This document shows positions 1-8,550 of a DNA stretch of 64,000 nt, one piece after another; within the stretch, counting starts at the first letter, position 1; each line of letters begins with the position of its first letter. A program made the position numbers and the translations under genes. The notes below the pieces were generated by a model, which saw only the letters and a program-made list of their open reading frames with translations, was not told the origin of the DNA and searched no databases. The DNA comes from Streptomyces sp. 135. Lineage in GTDB: Bacteria > Actinomycetota > Actinomycetes > Streptomycetales > Streptomycetaceae. Location: assembly GCF_020026305.1 (NCBI RefSeq), contig NZ_CP075691.1:7254001-7318000 (forward strand), written 5' to 3'.

Positions 1-97
1 CACCCACGGCCACCGCGACCGCCGCCGCCACGCTCCCGCGACGCCGACCGCCCTGCCGCCCGGACGAACGGACCCTCTGCCATGCCTGCTCACGCAC
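1..97 (-). CDS. N-terminus of a probable secreted protein, cut by the window edge
   Basis: A minus-strand frame opens at a GTG (95-97) with AGGAG seven bases upstream and stays open to the left edge. The 32 visible residues are basic (an RRR run near residue 18) and then turn into an alanine/valine-rich hydrophobic stretch, which looks like the start of a Sec or Tat signal peptide. The location beside GH74 and GH48 suggests another extracellular hydrolase, but no catalytic sequence is visible. An alternative ATG start at position 83 in another frame has a weaker ribosome binding site and gives an un-signal-like peptide. Confidence 0.4.
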   Translation of the reverse strand, partial: MREQAWQRVRSSGRQGGRRRGSVAAAVAVAVG

Positions 98-116
98 GAG
101 CCAACTCCTACGAACG

Positions 117-149
117 CTGGGGACCCGGCGGCTTCCGCCGGGCCCCCAG
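117..149. terminator. Hairpin terminator downstream of GH74
   Basis: A 15-bp stem (117-131 against 135-149) with one mismatch and a 3-base loop lies between the GH74 stop codon and the next minus-strand start. There is no long T tract, as is usual for Streptomyces terminators. A separate perfect 14-bp palindrome (GGGGGTTAACCCCC, 202-215) sits between the hairpin and the GH74 stop. Confidence 0.6.
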
Positions 150-247
150 CATGTCCGTACCCCATCACCTGCGGCGATCCTGCCACCACCCGCTTCGGGG
201 AGGGGGTTAACCCCCGAGGGGCGGGGCACGTCCGGCGGCCCTCGCGG

Positions 248-2590
248 CTACCGCGGCCGCCTGGCCGCCGTGTCCCCGTAGACGATGCCGCGGCCGTTCG
301 TCGCCACGTACACCCGGCCGAAGACCTTCGGGTCGCCGGTGATGGCGGCGCCCGTCCACCCCCACTGATGCCGCGCGTCGTTCACGCGCACCCAGCTGGC
401 GCCCGCGTCCGTGGAGCGGAAGATGCCGCGCACGCCGCCGATCCTCGCGCTGGTGTAGAGCGTCTGGTACGAGGCACCGGGCGCCGCCTTGCCAAAGCCG
501 ATGGTGTCGGCCTCCTGGACGCCGCCCGCCTTGGTGAAGCTCGCGCCGCCGTCCGTGGAGTGCCACAGGCCGTACGTCCCGCCGGACTTGCCGCCCGCGA
601 GCCACACGTCGCCCTTCCTGCCGGGGACGGCCTGGAACTTCACGGGCCCCTCGGCCGGCAGACCGGCCGCCGCCGTCGCGGTGAACGTCGCGCCGCCGTC
701 CGAACTCACGTAGAAGCGCCCGGACTTGAAGCCGTAGAACCGCTTCGGGTCCACCCGGTCCGCCTCGACCACCGCGCCCTGCGGGATGCCCTTGGCGGCC
801 GTCCACGACGAGCCAGGACCGGTGGCGGTGTGCACCCCCGCGCCCTCCGGGCTCCACACGAAGCGGCTCCCGTCGGCCGCGGCGGCCACCGTCCCGCCGC
901 CCGTGACGCCCGGCGGCTCCTGGCCGCCGGACCAGGTGGCGCCGTTGTCCGTGGAGAAGGCGACGCGCGGCGCCGCGTCGGCGTTGCCGGCCCGTACCAC
1001 CGTGGCCGGCCTGGACGCCGCGTAGTCCAGGCTGGTGGTCGAGGCGAAGTTCGGCGAGGTGTACATCAGCGGCGGCACCTTGGTGACGTCCGTGTGCCGG
1101 AAGCCGCCGATGTCGCCGAGCGCGCTCAGCAGCGGCGCCCCGGACGGGGGAGCCGCGAGGTCGTTGACGGCCGTCTCCTCCAGGCCCTTCACCATGGGCG
1201 TGACGGTGAACTTTCCGCCGGGGTCGTCCCAGTCGGTGAGGTCCTGAGTGCCGTAGACCGTGGCGCCCGTGCCGTACATCATGCGGTCGGAGTCGAACGG
1301 ATCGATCTCCAGGGACTCCGTCATCCACCCGAGCTTCGGGGACTGCTCGGGCGGCGCGGGCTTCGCGCCCCAGGAGAGCCAGGGGACGGACGAGATGTCC
1401 ATGGTGTAGCGGTTCTCACGCGTCGGGTACGACGAATAGCCCCAGGCCGACGTCCAGTTGGCGCCGCTGTCCGTGGTCCGGAAGATCTGCGTGTCGGGCC
1501 ACCAGGAGCTGTAGCCGGTGACCATGACGGTGCCCGGGTCGCTCCGGTCGACGCTCAGCCCGCTGAAGCCGTAGTGGGTGTCGGCATCCGCGACGGGGCT
1601 GATGTTCTTCCACTCGCCGGTCCGCGTCGCGTACCGCCACACCTGGCCCTTGCCGCCGTCGTAGGGCCCCGCCCGGTCGCTGTACGCGAGGTAGAGATAG
1701 CCTCTCTCCGCGTCCAGGACTCCCTTGTGGGCGAGCAGCCCGGTCGGCTGGCCGCCGACACGCGACCAGCTGCCGCCGCCGTCGGTGGACTTGTAGACGG
1801 AGTTCTCCTTGTCGGCGACGCCCACATACAGGGTCTGCGTCCTCAGCGGCTTCGAGCCGCCCGAGCCCGTCGACTCGTCGAACGTGACCCAGACGATCCC
1901 CTGGTTGTCGGAGTCGTAGCCGCTCGTGTCACTCGGGTCCTGCTGGAAGTTGCCGGGGTTCGGGAAGTTCGTCACCTGCTTCCAGGTGGCGCCCGCGTCC
2001 GTGGAGCGCCACAGGCCCTTGCCGCTCGGTGCCCCCAGGTAGAGCACGTCGTTGTCGTGCGGGTCGACGGCCAGGCGCTCGCCCATGCCGCGCCCCGGCA
2101 TGTTGCCGCCCAGCTTGAACGGCAGGTCGGCCTTCCGCCAGGTCTCGCCCCGGTCGGCGGAGCGCAGCACGGCGCCGTTGCCCGGGTCCCAGTCGTTCGT
2201 GTACGTGCCGACGGCCGCGTACACCCGGTCCGGGTCGACGGAGTCGGACGCGAGGCTCACCACGCCGGTGTGCCCCCAGTCGTCCCAGCCGATGGAGTCG
2301 AGCAGCGGCTTCCAGGACTTCGACGACTCCTGCCAGCGGTAGGCGCCGCCGATGTCGGTGCGGGCGTAGGCGAGGTGGCGCTCGGAGCGGTTGAAGACGA
2401 TGCCGGGGACGAAGCCGCCCCCGTCGATGCGGACGTTCTTCCAGTCGTACGGGACGGCCGTGGCCGCCTTCGCGACCGCGAAGGCGTGGTCGTCGGCGGC
2501 CGCCACCGGACCGCCGACGAGCATGCCGCCGAGCAGGCCGAGCAGAGCGGGGAGTATGCGCGCTCTGTGCGCGCGGGGCACAGGAGGCAT
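248..2590 (-). CDS. Secreted GH74 xyloglucanase
   Basis: The 780-residue product has a signal peptide (about residues 1-31, ending AAA) followed by the two seven-bladed propellers of GH74, with repeated sialidase-like motifs (SxDxGxTW variants). GH74 endo-acting enzymes cut the beta-1,4-glucan backbone of xyloglucan outside the cell. The two catalytic aspartates expected for the family are in RTDIGGAYRW (D79) and near residue 497 (GDIGGF). No carbohydrate-binding module follows the catalytic domain. The start has GAAGGGA upstream. It lies 44 bp after the GH48 gene, so the two are probably cotranscribed and share the CebR box upstream of GH48. Its products are the likely substrates of the importer and cytoplasmic GH42/GH3/GH31 enzymes at 9.7-21 kb. 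Confidence 0.93.
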   Translation of the reverse strand: MPPVPRAHRARILPALLGLLGGMLVGGPVAAADDHAFAVAKAATAVPYDWKNVRIDGGGFVPGIVFNRSERHLAYARTDIGGAYRWQESSKSWKPLLDSIGWDDWGHTGVVSLASDSVDPDRVYAAVGTYTNDWDPGNGAVLRSADRGETWRKADLPFKLGGNMPGRGMGERLAVDPHDNDVLYLGAPSGKGLWRSTDAGATWKQVTNFPNPGNFQQDPSDTSGYDSDNQGIVWVTFDESTGSGGSKPLRTQTLYVGVADKENSVYKSTDGGGSWSRVGGQPTGLLAHKGVLDAERGYLYLAYSDRAGPYDGGKGQVWRYATRTGEWKNISPVADADTHYGFSGLSVDRSDPGTVMVTGYSSWWPDTQIFRTTDSGANWTSAWGYSSYPTRENRYTMDISSVPWLSWGAKPAPPEQSPKLGWMTESLEIDPFDSDRMMYGTGATVYGTQDLTDWDDPGGKFTVTPMVKGLEETAVNDLAAPPSGAPLLSALGDIGGFRHTDVTKVPPLMYTSPNFASTTSLDYAASRPATVVRAGNADAAPRVAFSTDNGATWSGGQEPPGVTGGGTVAAAADGSRFVWSPEGAGVHTATGPGSSWTAAKGIPQGAVVEADRVDPKRFYGFKSGRFYVSSDGGATFTATAAAGLPAEGPVKFQAVPGRKGDVWLAGGKSGGTYGLWHSTDGGASFTKAGGVQEADTIGFGKAAPGASYQTLYTSARIGGVRGIFRSTDAGASWVRVNDARHQWGWTGAAITGDPKVFGRVYVATNGRGIVYGDTAARRPR

Positions 2591-2634
2591 GGGGGGTCCC
2601 TTCGCACATCAGGTGGGGGGCGGGGGAGGGCGGC

Positions 2635-4662
2635 TCAGCTTTCGAGGAGCTCCGCGTACGCGCCGAGGGCGAGGGCGACGTCCACCTGCGCCCAGAAGCG
2701 GTGGTAGGTGAAGGTGGGGGCGTTGCCGCCGGACAGATACGCCTGGACCTTCGGCCAGTCCGGGTCCTTCTTGTAGAAGGAGCGGATGGAGGTGAAGTCC
2801 GACGTGGAGTTGACCGCGTCGCCGTTCGGCATCCGCCCGCTCCAGCCGTTCGGCACGTACACCGCGTCGTCGAAGCGGTTGTAGTCGGCGCGTTTCTCCG
2901 GCACGGCGACGCCCCGGGCGTCCTGGTGGTGGGACCACATGCCGTCGAGCAGCGCCTTCGCGGTCGCCCTGGCCCTGGCGTGGCCGGCGCGGGCGGCGTA
3001 GTAGACCAGGGTGCGCGCGTAGGCACCCGCCACTCCCACGTCGTTGGTGCGGTCCACGACCGAGACGTGCAGCCCTGAGTTGGCGCCCGGCCGCGAGGGG
3101 TTCCAGGTGTCGGGCTGCCCGGACCAGCTGAGCGTCGAGGGGAAGAGGTAGGACCCGTCGGAGTTGACGCTCGTGTGCGCGAGCGCCCACGTCACCCACT
3201 TGTCGAGGACGGCCTTGGCGTCCGCGGCGCCCGTCTGGTGGTAGTACGCGGCGACCCGCTCCATCGACCAGGCCTGGAAGCCGAACCACTGGTTGGACGG
3301 CGGGTCGTGGTAGACGGGCTTCTCGTCGTAGTACATGCCGTAGAACGTGGGCGTGCCGGCCGGCGGCGTGGCGTAGCGGCCCTGCCAGCTGTTGGTCGCG
3401 CCGCCCGCGATCGCGCCCTCCGCGGACTGGAGCCAGCGGTAGAACTCCAGCTGCCGCTTCAGGCTCTGCGCCCAGTCGGCCCTGCCGGTCGCCGACTTGG
3501 GCGCGAGGGGCGCGTACGAGGAGAGGGCGTGCGCGGCGAGGGGGTTCTGGTAGCCGCCGTGGCTGTGGCTGCAGCCGATGCGCCATGCCCAGCCCGCCGA
3601 GGTGTCCAGGGCGCCGCCCCACGCGTAGTACCAGGACAGCAGGTAGTGCGCGCTGTTCTTGCCGCCGCCGGGCGCGCAGCCGGACGGTGACGTGCAGTCG
3701 CCGACCTTCTTGAAGTACTTGTCGAACAGCGCGTAGCGCAGGTAGTCGCCCATCTTGGCGGCCTTCGCGACGGTCGCCGCGACCTGCCCCTGCTTGCCCT
3801 GCGCGGTGGCCCACTTGTGCGCCCAGTACGCGGCCTGCACGGCACGCGCGTCGGCGTCGGGGGCGTTGGTGAACTTCCACTGCCGGGCGTACGAGGCGTC
3901 GCCGGTGAACAGGTCGAGGTAGCCGTTCCTGCCGCCGTGCGTGAAGTCGTCGCGGCAGGGGTGCGGGACCGTCTCCCAGACCGACTCCTGGGGGCCGCGC
4001 TGGAAGGTGTTGATGTACGTCGGAGCGGTGCCCGCGCCCCCCAGGCCGTAGGTGTTGTCGACGTCCTGGAGCCAGTGCATGCCGTAGATGTCGTCGGTGC
4101 CGTACGCGCTCCTCAGCTCGGCCGCGAGGGGGTCGGAACCAGCGGCGACAGAGGGGTCAAGAGGGGCCGGGTACTGCGCGGGTGTATCCCGCTCGGGCGC
4201 GTACGTAGCCGGTTTCGCCGCATTGTAGAAACTGTTCGTCGGCTGGTCCGCGCGGGTGGGGATCATGAATTTCTCCATGGTTTCCCACGCCGAGTTGAAC
4301 CGGGTCCAGTCACCGGTGACCTTGCCGTACATGGCCTGGAGCCATATCAGATAGCTGTACGCCTCCGAAGTCGTCTCATGGCCGTGATCGGGCGCTTCGA
4401 CAATGAGCGTCTCGACGGAGTGGTACGGAATGCCCTCTGGCGAGAAATAGCCGTTGGCGGGGTTGGTGATCTTTCCGTAGAGGTCGAGGAAACGCTGTTC
4501 ATAGGGAGTGGCCGCCGCCGAAACCTCCCGCGCGTGGGCGGCCTGACCTGCGGGTCCGAGGCCGGCGGCGACGGGGATCGCGGCCGCGGCGGCGCCGATG
4601 GCCAGAACTCTGCGGCGGCTGAGTTCTGGTCGTGATTCGCCGGGTTCGGGGAAAGAACGCAT
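2635..4662 (-). CDS. Secreted GH48 reducing-end cellobiohydrolase
   Basis: The 675-residue product starts with a Tat-like signal (SRRRVLAIG then a hydrophobic stretch, cleavage near AHA, about residue 44). GH48 signatures follow throughout, for example NPANGYFSPEGIPYHSVETL and HGHETTSEAYSYLIWLQAM, which contains the expected catalytic acid glutamate. Members processively release cellobiose from cellulose chain reducing ends. The protein is a bare catalytic domain, without the CBM2/FnIII modules common in actinobacterial GH48 enzymes. The ribosome binding site GAAGGA precedes the ATG, and a perfect CebR operator is centred about 32 bp upstream. GH74 follows on the same strand. Confidence 0.95.
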   Translation of the reverse strand: MRSFPEPGESRPELSRRRVLAIGAAAAAIPVAAGLGPAGQAAHAREVSAAATPYEQRFLDLYGKITNPANGYFSPEGIPYHSVETLIVEAPDHGHETTSEAYSYLIWLQAMYGKVTGDWTRFNSAWETMEKFMIPTRADQPTNSFYNAAKPATYAPERDTPAQYPAPLDPSVAAGSDPLAAELRSAYGTDDIYGMHWLQDVDNTYGLGGAGTAPTYINTFQRGPQESVWETVPHPCRDDFTHGGRNGYLDLFTGDASYARQWKFTNAPDADARAVQAAYWAHKWATAQGKQGQVAATVAKAAKMGDYLRYALFDKYFKKVGDCTSPSGCAPGGGKNSAHYLLSWYYAWGGALDTSAGWAWRIGCSHSHGGYQNPLAAHALSSYAPLAPKSATGRADWAQSLKRQLEFYRWLQSAEGAIAGGATNSWQGRYATPPAGTPTFYGMYYDEKPVYHDPPSNQWFGFQAWSMERVAAYYHQTGAADAKAVLDKWVTWALAHTSVNSDGSYLFPSTLSWSGQPDTWNPSRPGANSGLHVSVVDRTNDVGVAGAYARTLVYYAARAGHARARATAKALLDGMWSHHQDARGVAVPEKRADYNRFDDAVYVPNGWSGRMPNGDAVNSTSDFTSIRSFYKKDPDWPKVQAYLSGGNAPTFTYHRFWAQVDVALALGAYAELLES

Positions 4663-4687
4663 GGGGGTGTCCTTCTTCCGGTGAGGG

Positions 4688-4701
4688 TGGGAGCGCTCCC
4701 A
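4688..4701. promoter_or_regulatory. CebR operator
   Basis: TGGGAGCGCTCCCA is an exact match to the 14-bp palindrome bound by the cellobiose/cellotriose-responsive repressor CebR of Streptomyces. It lies 26 bp before the GH48 start and 214 bp before the divergent GH5 start, so it should at least control the GH48-GH74 unit. No cebR gene is in this window. Confidence 0.88.
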
Positions 4702-4914
4702 AAGTCCTTGTGCGACCAGAGGTTGTCAAGACTGCTGGCGTGAATCGAGTTGTCGAATCCATTCGACGGGACGGCCGGAAAAATTCCGGGAAACGCGGCA
4801 ACCCTTTCGCTGTCCGGCGGTGACTCCACGTCAGAGCCCCGCCCTTACCGGCCGAAGACCGAACGACCGACAGACCGACAGGCCGAAGGACCGACGGACC
4901 GACAAGGAGTCGCC

Positions 4915-6408
4915 ATGACGCGGCACCCCCCGCTCCTGTCCCGACCGCTCAGCACGCACCGCCCGCGCCACCCGCTCGGAACGCGCCACCCACGCCGCCT
5001 CCTGCGGTCGCTCGCCGTCCTGGCGGGCGCCCTCCTCCTCGCGGGAGGCCTCACGTCCCCCGTGGCCGCGCGCCCCGCCGCGGCCGCACCGCCACCCGTC
5101 CTGCACGTCGAGGGCAACCGCCTCGTCGGCCCGGACGGCGCCGCCCACCGCCTCCTCGGGGTCAACCGCTCCGGGGGAGAGTTCGCCTGCGTCCAGGGCT
5201 GGGGCATCTTCGACGGCCCCGTCGACGACGCCTCGGTCAAGGCCATCGCGGACTGGAACGCCAACACCGTGCGCATCCCCCTCAACGAGGAGTGCTGGCT
5301 CGGCACCGCCAACATCGACCCCCGCTACCGGGGCGCCGCCTACCGCACCGCCATCGACGGCCTGGTCCAGCGCGTCCAGGCGCACGGCATGACCCCGGTC
5401 CTCGAACTGCACTGGACCCACGGCCGCTACACCGGCAACTCCGCCGGCTGCCACGACGTCCATGCGAGCTGCCAGAAGCCCATGCCGGGCGCCGCGCACA
5501 CCCCCGCGTTCTGGACCTCGGTGGCGAACACGTACAAGAGCGACCCCGAGGTCGTCTTCGACCTCTTCAACGAGCCCTATCCGGACCGCGCGACCCCCAC
5601 CACCGCCCAGGCATGGGCCTGTTGGCGCGACGGCGGCACCTGCCCCGGCATCGACTACGAGGTCGCCGGGATGCAGGACCTGCTGGACGCCGTACGGGGT
5701 ACGGGGGCCCGCAATCTCGTCCTGACCGCCGGCATCGCGTACTCCAACGACCTCAGCGGCTGGCTGGAGCACGCGCCCCACGACCCGGCGGGCAATCTCG
5801 CCGCGGCCTGGCACGTCTACAACTTCAACGCCTGCGCCGACGAGAGCTGCTGGAACCGCACCCTCGCCCCCGTCGCCGACCGCGTCCCGCTCGTCGCGGG
5901 CGAGATCGGCGAGAACACCTGCTCCCACGGCTTCGTCGACCGCGTCATGAAGTGGTTCGACGACCGCCGGCTCTCCTACCTCGGCTGGACCTGGAACGCC
6001 TGGGACTGCTCATCGGGCCCGGCCCTGATCCGCTCCTACGACGGCACACCCACCCCGTTCGGCATCGGGCTGCGCGACCATCTGCGCGCCCTCGAGCACC
6101 GCGACCGCACACGCGGACCGCGCTGCCAAGCGGCACCGCCGCCACACCCACGCGCCACCGCGCGCCGCCCGCGTCGTGCAGTACGGATCGACCCTGCCCG
6201 GCCGGGACTGCGCGGCCCTCGCCTCCAACGGCGAACTCGGCCCGACCGAGATCGACCGCTACAAGCGGGACTACATCGACCCGATCGCGAGGATCCTCGG
6301 CGAGGCCAAGTACGCGAACCTGCGCATCGTCACGACCATCGAGATCGACTCGCTGCCCAACCTCGTCACCAACACCGGCGGCCGGCCCACCGCGACCCCC
6401 GCCTGTGA
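4915..6408 (+). CDS. Secreted GH5 endoglucanase with a foreign C-terminal tail
   Basis: The start ATG has AGGAG seven bases upstream. A basic N-terminus and hydrophobic signal peptide (about residues 1-55) precede a GH5 cellulase domain (about 60-390). Visible are DLFNEPYP with the acid/base glutamate (about 220) and VAGEIGEN with the nucleophile (about 330). It should cleave internal beta-1,4-glucan bonds outside the cell. After GLRDHLRAL (about 391) the frame continues for about 100 arginine/proline-rich residues until 6408. That tail overlaps, in the wrong frame, the coding sequence of a GH6 remnant, so it is probably not a native domain. The gene looks joined to GH6 by a deletion. Confidence 0.85.
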   Translation: MTRHPPLLSRPLSTHRPRHPLGTRHPRRLLRSLAVLAGALLLAGGLTSPVAARPAAAAPPPVLHVEGNRLVGPDGAAHRLLGVNRSGGEFACVQGWGIFDGPVDDASVKAIADWNANTVRIPLNEECWLGTANIDPRYRGAAYRTAIDGLVQRVQAHGMTPVLELHWTHGRYTGNSAGCHDVHASCQKPMPGAAHTPAFWTSVANTYKSDPEVVFDLFNEPYPDRATPTTAQAWACWRDGGTCPGIDYEVAGMQDLLDAVRGTGARNLVLTAGIAYSNDLSGWLEHAPHDPAGNLAAAWHVYNFNACADESCWNRTLAPVADRVPLVAGEIGENTCSHGFVDRVMKWFDDRRLSYLGWTWNAWDCSSGPALIRSYDGTPTPFGIGLRDHLRALEHRDRTRGPRCQAAPPPHPRATARRPRRAVRIDPARPGLRGPRLQRRTRPDRDRPLQAGLHRPDREDPRRGQVREPAHRHDHRDRLAAQPRHQHRRPAHRDPRL

Positions 6409-7207
6409 CGTGATGAAGGCCAACGGCAACTACGTGAAGGGCGTCGGCTACGCCCTCAAGCAGCTGGGCGCCGTGCCCAACGTCTACAACTACGTGGACG
6501 CGGGCCACCACGGCTGGATCGGCTGGGACGACAACTTCGCCGCCTCCGCGCAGGTCTTCCACCAGGCCGCCACCGCCGAGGGCAGCACCGTCGACAACGT
6601 CCACGGCTTCATCACCAACACCGCCAACTACAGCGCCCTGAAGGAGGAGAACTTCCGGATCGGCGACACGGTCGGCGGCCGTTCGGTCCGCGAGTCGAAG
6701 TGGGTCGACTGGAACCGCTACACCGACGAGCTCTCCTTCGCCCAGGCCTTCCGCAACCAACTGGTGTCCACCGGCTTCCGGTCCGACATCGGCATGCTCA
6801 TCGACACCTCCCGCAACGGCTGGGGCGGCACGGCACGGCCCACCCGGCCGGGCCCGACCACGGACGTCGACTCCTACGTCAACGGCGGCCGCTACGACCG
6901 CCGTATCCACGTCGGCAACTGGTGCAACCAGTCGGGCGCGGGCCTCGGCGAGCGCCCCAAGGCCGCACCGGCGGCCGGCATCGACGCCTACGTCTGGATG
7001 AAGCCGCCGGGCGAGTCCGACGGCTCCAGCAAGGAGATCCCGAACGACGAGGGCAAGGGCTTCGACCGCATGTGCGACCCCACCTATGAGGGCAACGCGC
7101 GCAACAATTACAGCAAGTCCGGTGCCCTGCCGAACGCGCCGGTCTCGGGACACTGGTTCTCCGCCCAGTTCCAGGAGCTCCTGAAGAACGCGCACCCGGC
7201 GGTCTGA
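6100..7207 (+). pseudogene. 5'-truncated GH6 cellobiohydrolase remnant, out of frame with GH5
   Basis: From about 6176 the frame one base on from GH5 encodes a clear GH6 catalytic domain. LPGRDCAALASNGEL and EIDSLPNLVTN carry the two expected GH6 aspartates, and GNWCNQSGAGLGERP and YVWMKPPGESDG follow to a normal C-terminus. Missing are the signal peptide, any CBM/linker and roughly the first 80-90 residues of the catalytic domain. The only nearby start, a GTG at 6176, has no ribosome binding site and falls inside the domain. The simplest reading is a deletion that fused the end of GH5 to the middle of GH6, with loss of frame. The GH6 should not be secreted or active as it stands. Confidence 0.78.
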
Positions 7208-7243
7208 CCGCCCCTTGGGGCGCCCCGCCCCTGCTCAACGGAG

Positions 7244-7257
7244 TCGAAGCGCTTCGA
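7244..7257. promoter_or_regulatory. LacI-family operator, copy 1 (autoregulatory)
   Basis: TCGAAGCGCTTCGA is the core of a perfect 20-bp palindrome at 7241-7260, 77 bp upstream of the LacI-family gene. The same 14-mer recurs at 15508 and 15678. Two GGGGCGCCCC palindromes (7217-7226 and 7278-7287) flank it. Confidence 0.82.
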
Positions 7258-7333
7258 CTCAGCGTATGGACAGGCCAGGGGCGCCCCTTTAGGGTCGGTC
7301 GCATCGTCCCGTCGTCCCCTTCAGGAGAGCCGC

Positions 7334-8341
7334 ATGGTCACCCTCGCCGAGGTCGCCAGGCACGCCGGAGTCTCGGCCAGCACGGTGAGCTACGTCCTCA
7401 GCGGCAAGCGGTCGATCTCGACCGGCACCCGGGAGCGCGTCGAACGCAGCATCCAGCAGCTCGGCTACCACCCGAACGCGGGCGCACGCGCCCTGGCCAG
7501 CAGCAGATCCAACGTCATCGCGCTGATGATGCCGCTGCGCACCGACATGTACGTACCGGTGATGATGGAGATCGCCATCGCCGTCGCCACCACGGCCCGC
7601 GCCCACGGCTACGACGTACTGCTCCTGACCGGCGACGAGGGCCCCCAGACCGTGCGCCGCGTCACCGCCAGCGGACTCGCCGACGCCATGATCCTCATGG
7701 ACGTCGAACTGGACGACGAGCGGCTCCCGCTGCTGCGCGACAGCCCGCGGCCCGCCGTCCTCATCGGGCTGCCCGCCGACACCTCCGGACTCACCTGCGT
7801 GGACCTCGACTTCGTCGCGACGGGCGCGCTCTGCGTGGAGCACCTGGCCGGGCTCGGCCACCGCGACATCGCCGTCATCGGCGAGGCACCCGCCGTCTAC
7901 GAACGGCACACCGGCTTCGCCGAACGCACCCTCGACGGGCTGCGCGGCAAGGCCCGCGAACTGGGCGTGCGGCTGCTGCACCGGCCCTGCGAGGCGGGGT
8001 ACGGGCCGACATCGGCCACCCTCGCCCGGGTCTTCGACGAGCGGCCGGGCACCACGGGCTTCGTGGTGCAGAACGAGTCGGCCGTGGAGCCGCTGCTCGG
8101 ACTGCTGCGCCAGCAGGGCAGGGCGGTCCCCGAGGACGTGTCGGTGATCGCGGTCTGCCCGGACCAGGTGGCCTTGCAGGCATCGGTGCGGCTCACCTCG
8201 GTCTCCATCCCCGCCGAGGAGATGGGGCGCAGAGCCGTGGAGCGCATCGTCGCCAAGCTGGCGGGGCAGGGCGAGGACGACGTCACGCTGATCGCCCCGG
8301 AACTGACGGTGCGGGCCAGCTCGGGAAGCGCCCCGGCCTGA
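7334..8341 (+). CDS. LacI-family transcriptional regulator of the xyloglucan locus
   Basis: The 335-residue protein has an N-terminal LacI helix-turn-helix (VTLAEVARHAGVSASTVSYV) and hinge helix (about residues 45-60), then a periplasmic-binding-protein-like effector domain. The ATG follows AGGAGA. A perfect TCGAAGCGCTTCGA palindrome precedes its own gene, and identical copies precede the sugar ABC operon (15508) and the GH3-GH31 operon (15678). I infer a repressor of xyloglucan oligosaccharide uptake and breakdown. The effector is unknown; a xyloglucan-derived oligosaccharide such as isoprimeverose is a guess. It is distinct from CebR, whose box has a different sequence. Confidence 0.88.
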   Translation: MVTLAEVARHAGVSASTVSYVLSGKRSISTGTRERVERSIQQLGYHPNAGARALASSRSNVIALMMPLRTDMYVPVMMEIAIAVATTARAHGYDVLLLTGDEGPQTVRRVTASGLADAMILMDVELDDERLPLLRDSPRPAVLIGLPADTSGLTCVDLDFVATGALCVEHLAGLGHRDIAVIGEAPAVYERHTGFAERTLDGLRGKARELGVRLLHRPCEAGYGPTSATLARVFDERPGTTGFVVQNESAVEPLLGLLRQQGRAVPEDVSVIAVCPDQVALQASVRLTSVSIPAEEMGRRAVERIVAKLAGQGEDDVTLIAPELTVRASSGSAPA

Positions 8342-8390
8342 CCCGCACCCGCCCGCGGGGCCGGCCTCTCAGCGGACCTGTCTCCGCCCC

Positions 8391-8400
8391 GGGGGGGGGG
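8391..8400. repeat. Run of ten G residues
   Basis: A G10 homopolymer lies in the 209-bp gap between the LacI gene and the protease gene. No gene or clear terminator is seen in this gap. Confidence 0.8.
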
Positions 8401-8550
8401 AAAGGTCGCCTCGGCCGGGCAGAGGGGGCGCATTCGCGTTTCGCTACTGTTCGGAGTCCCATCACTCCTGAGGGTGATATTCCGTTATGGCTCCGGGCTG
8501 CTTCTCTACTGAGGTCCCGCTGAGGCAGACACTCCCGATCGGAGTACTGA

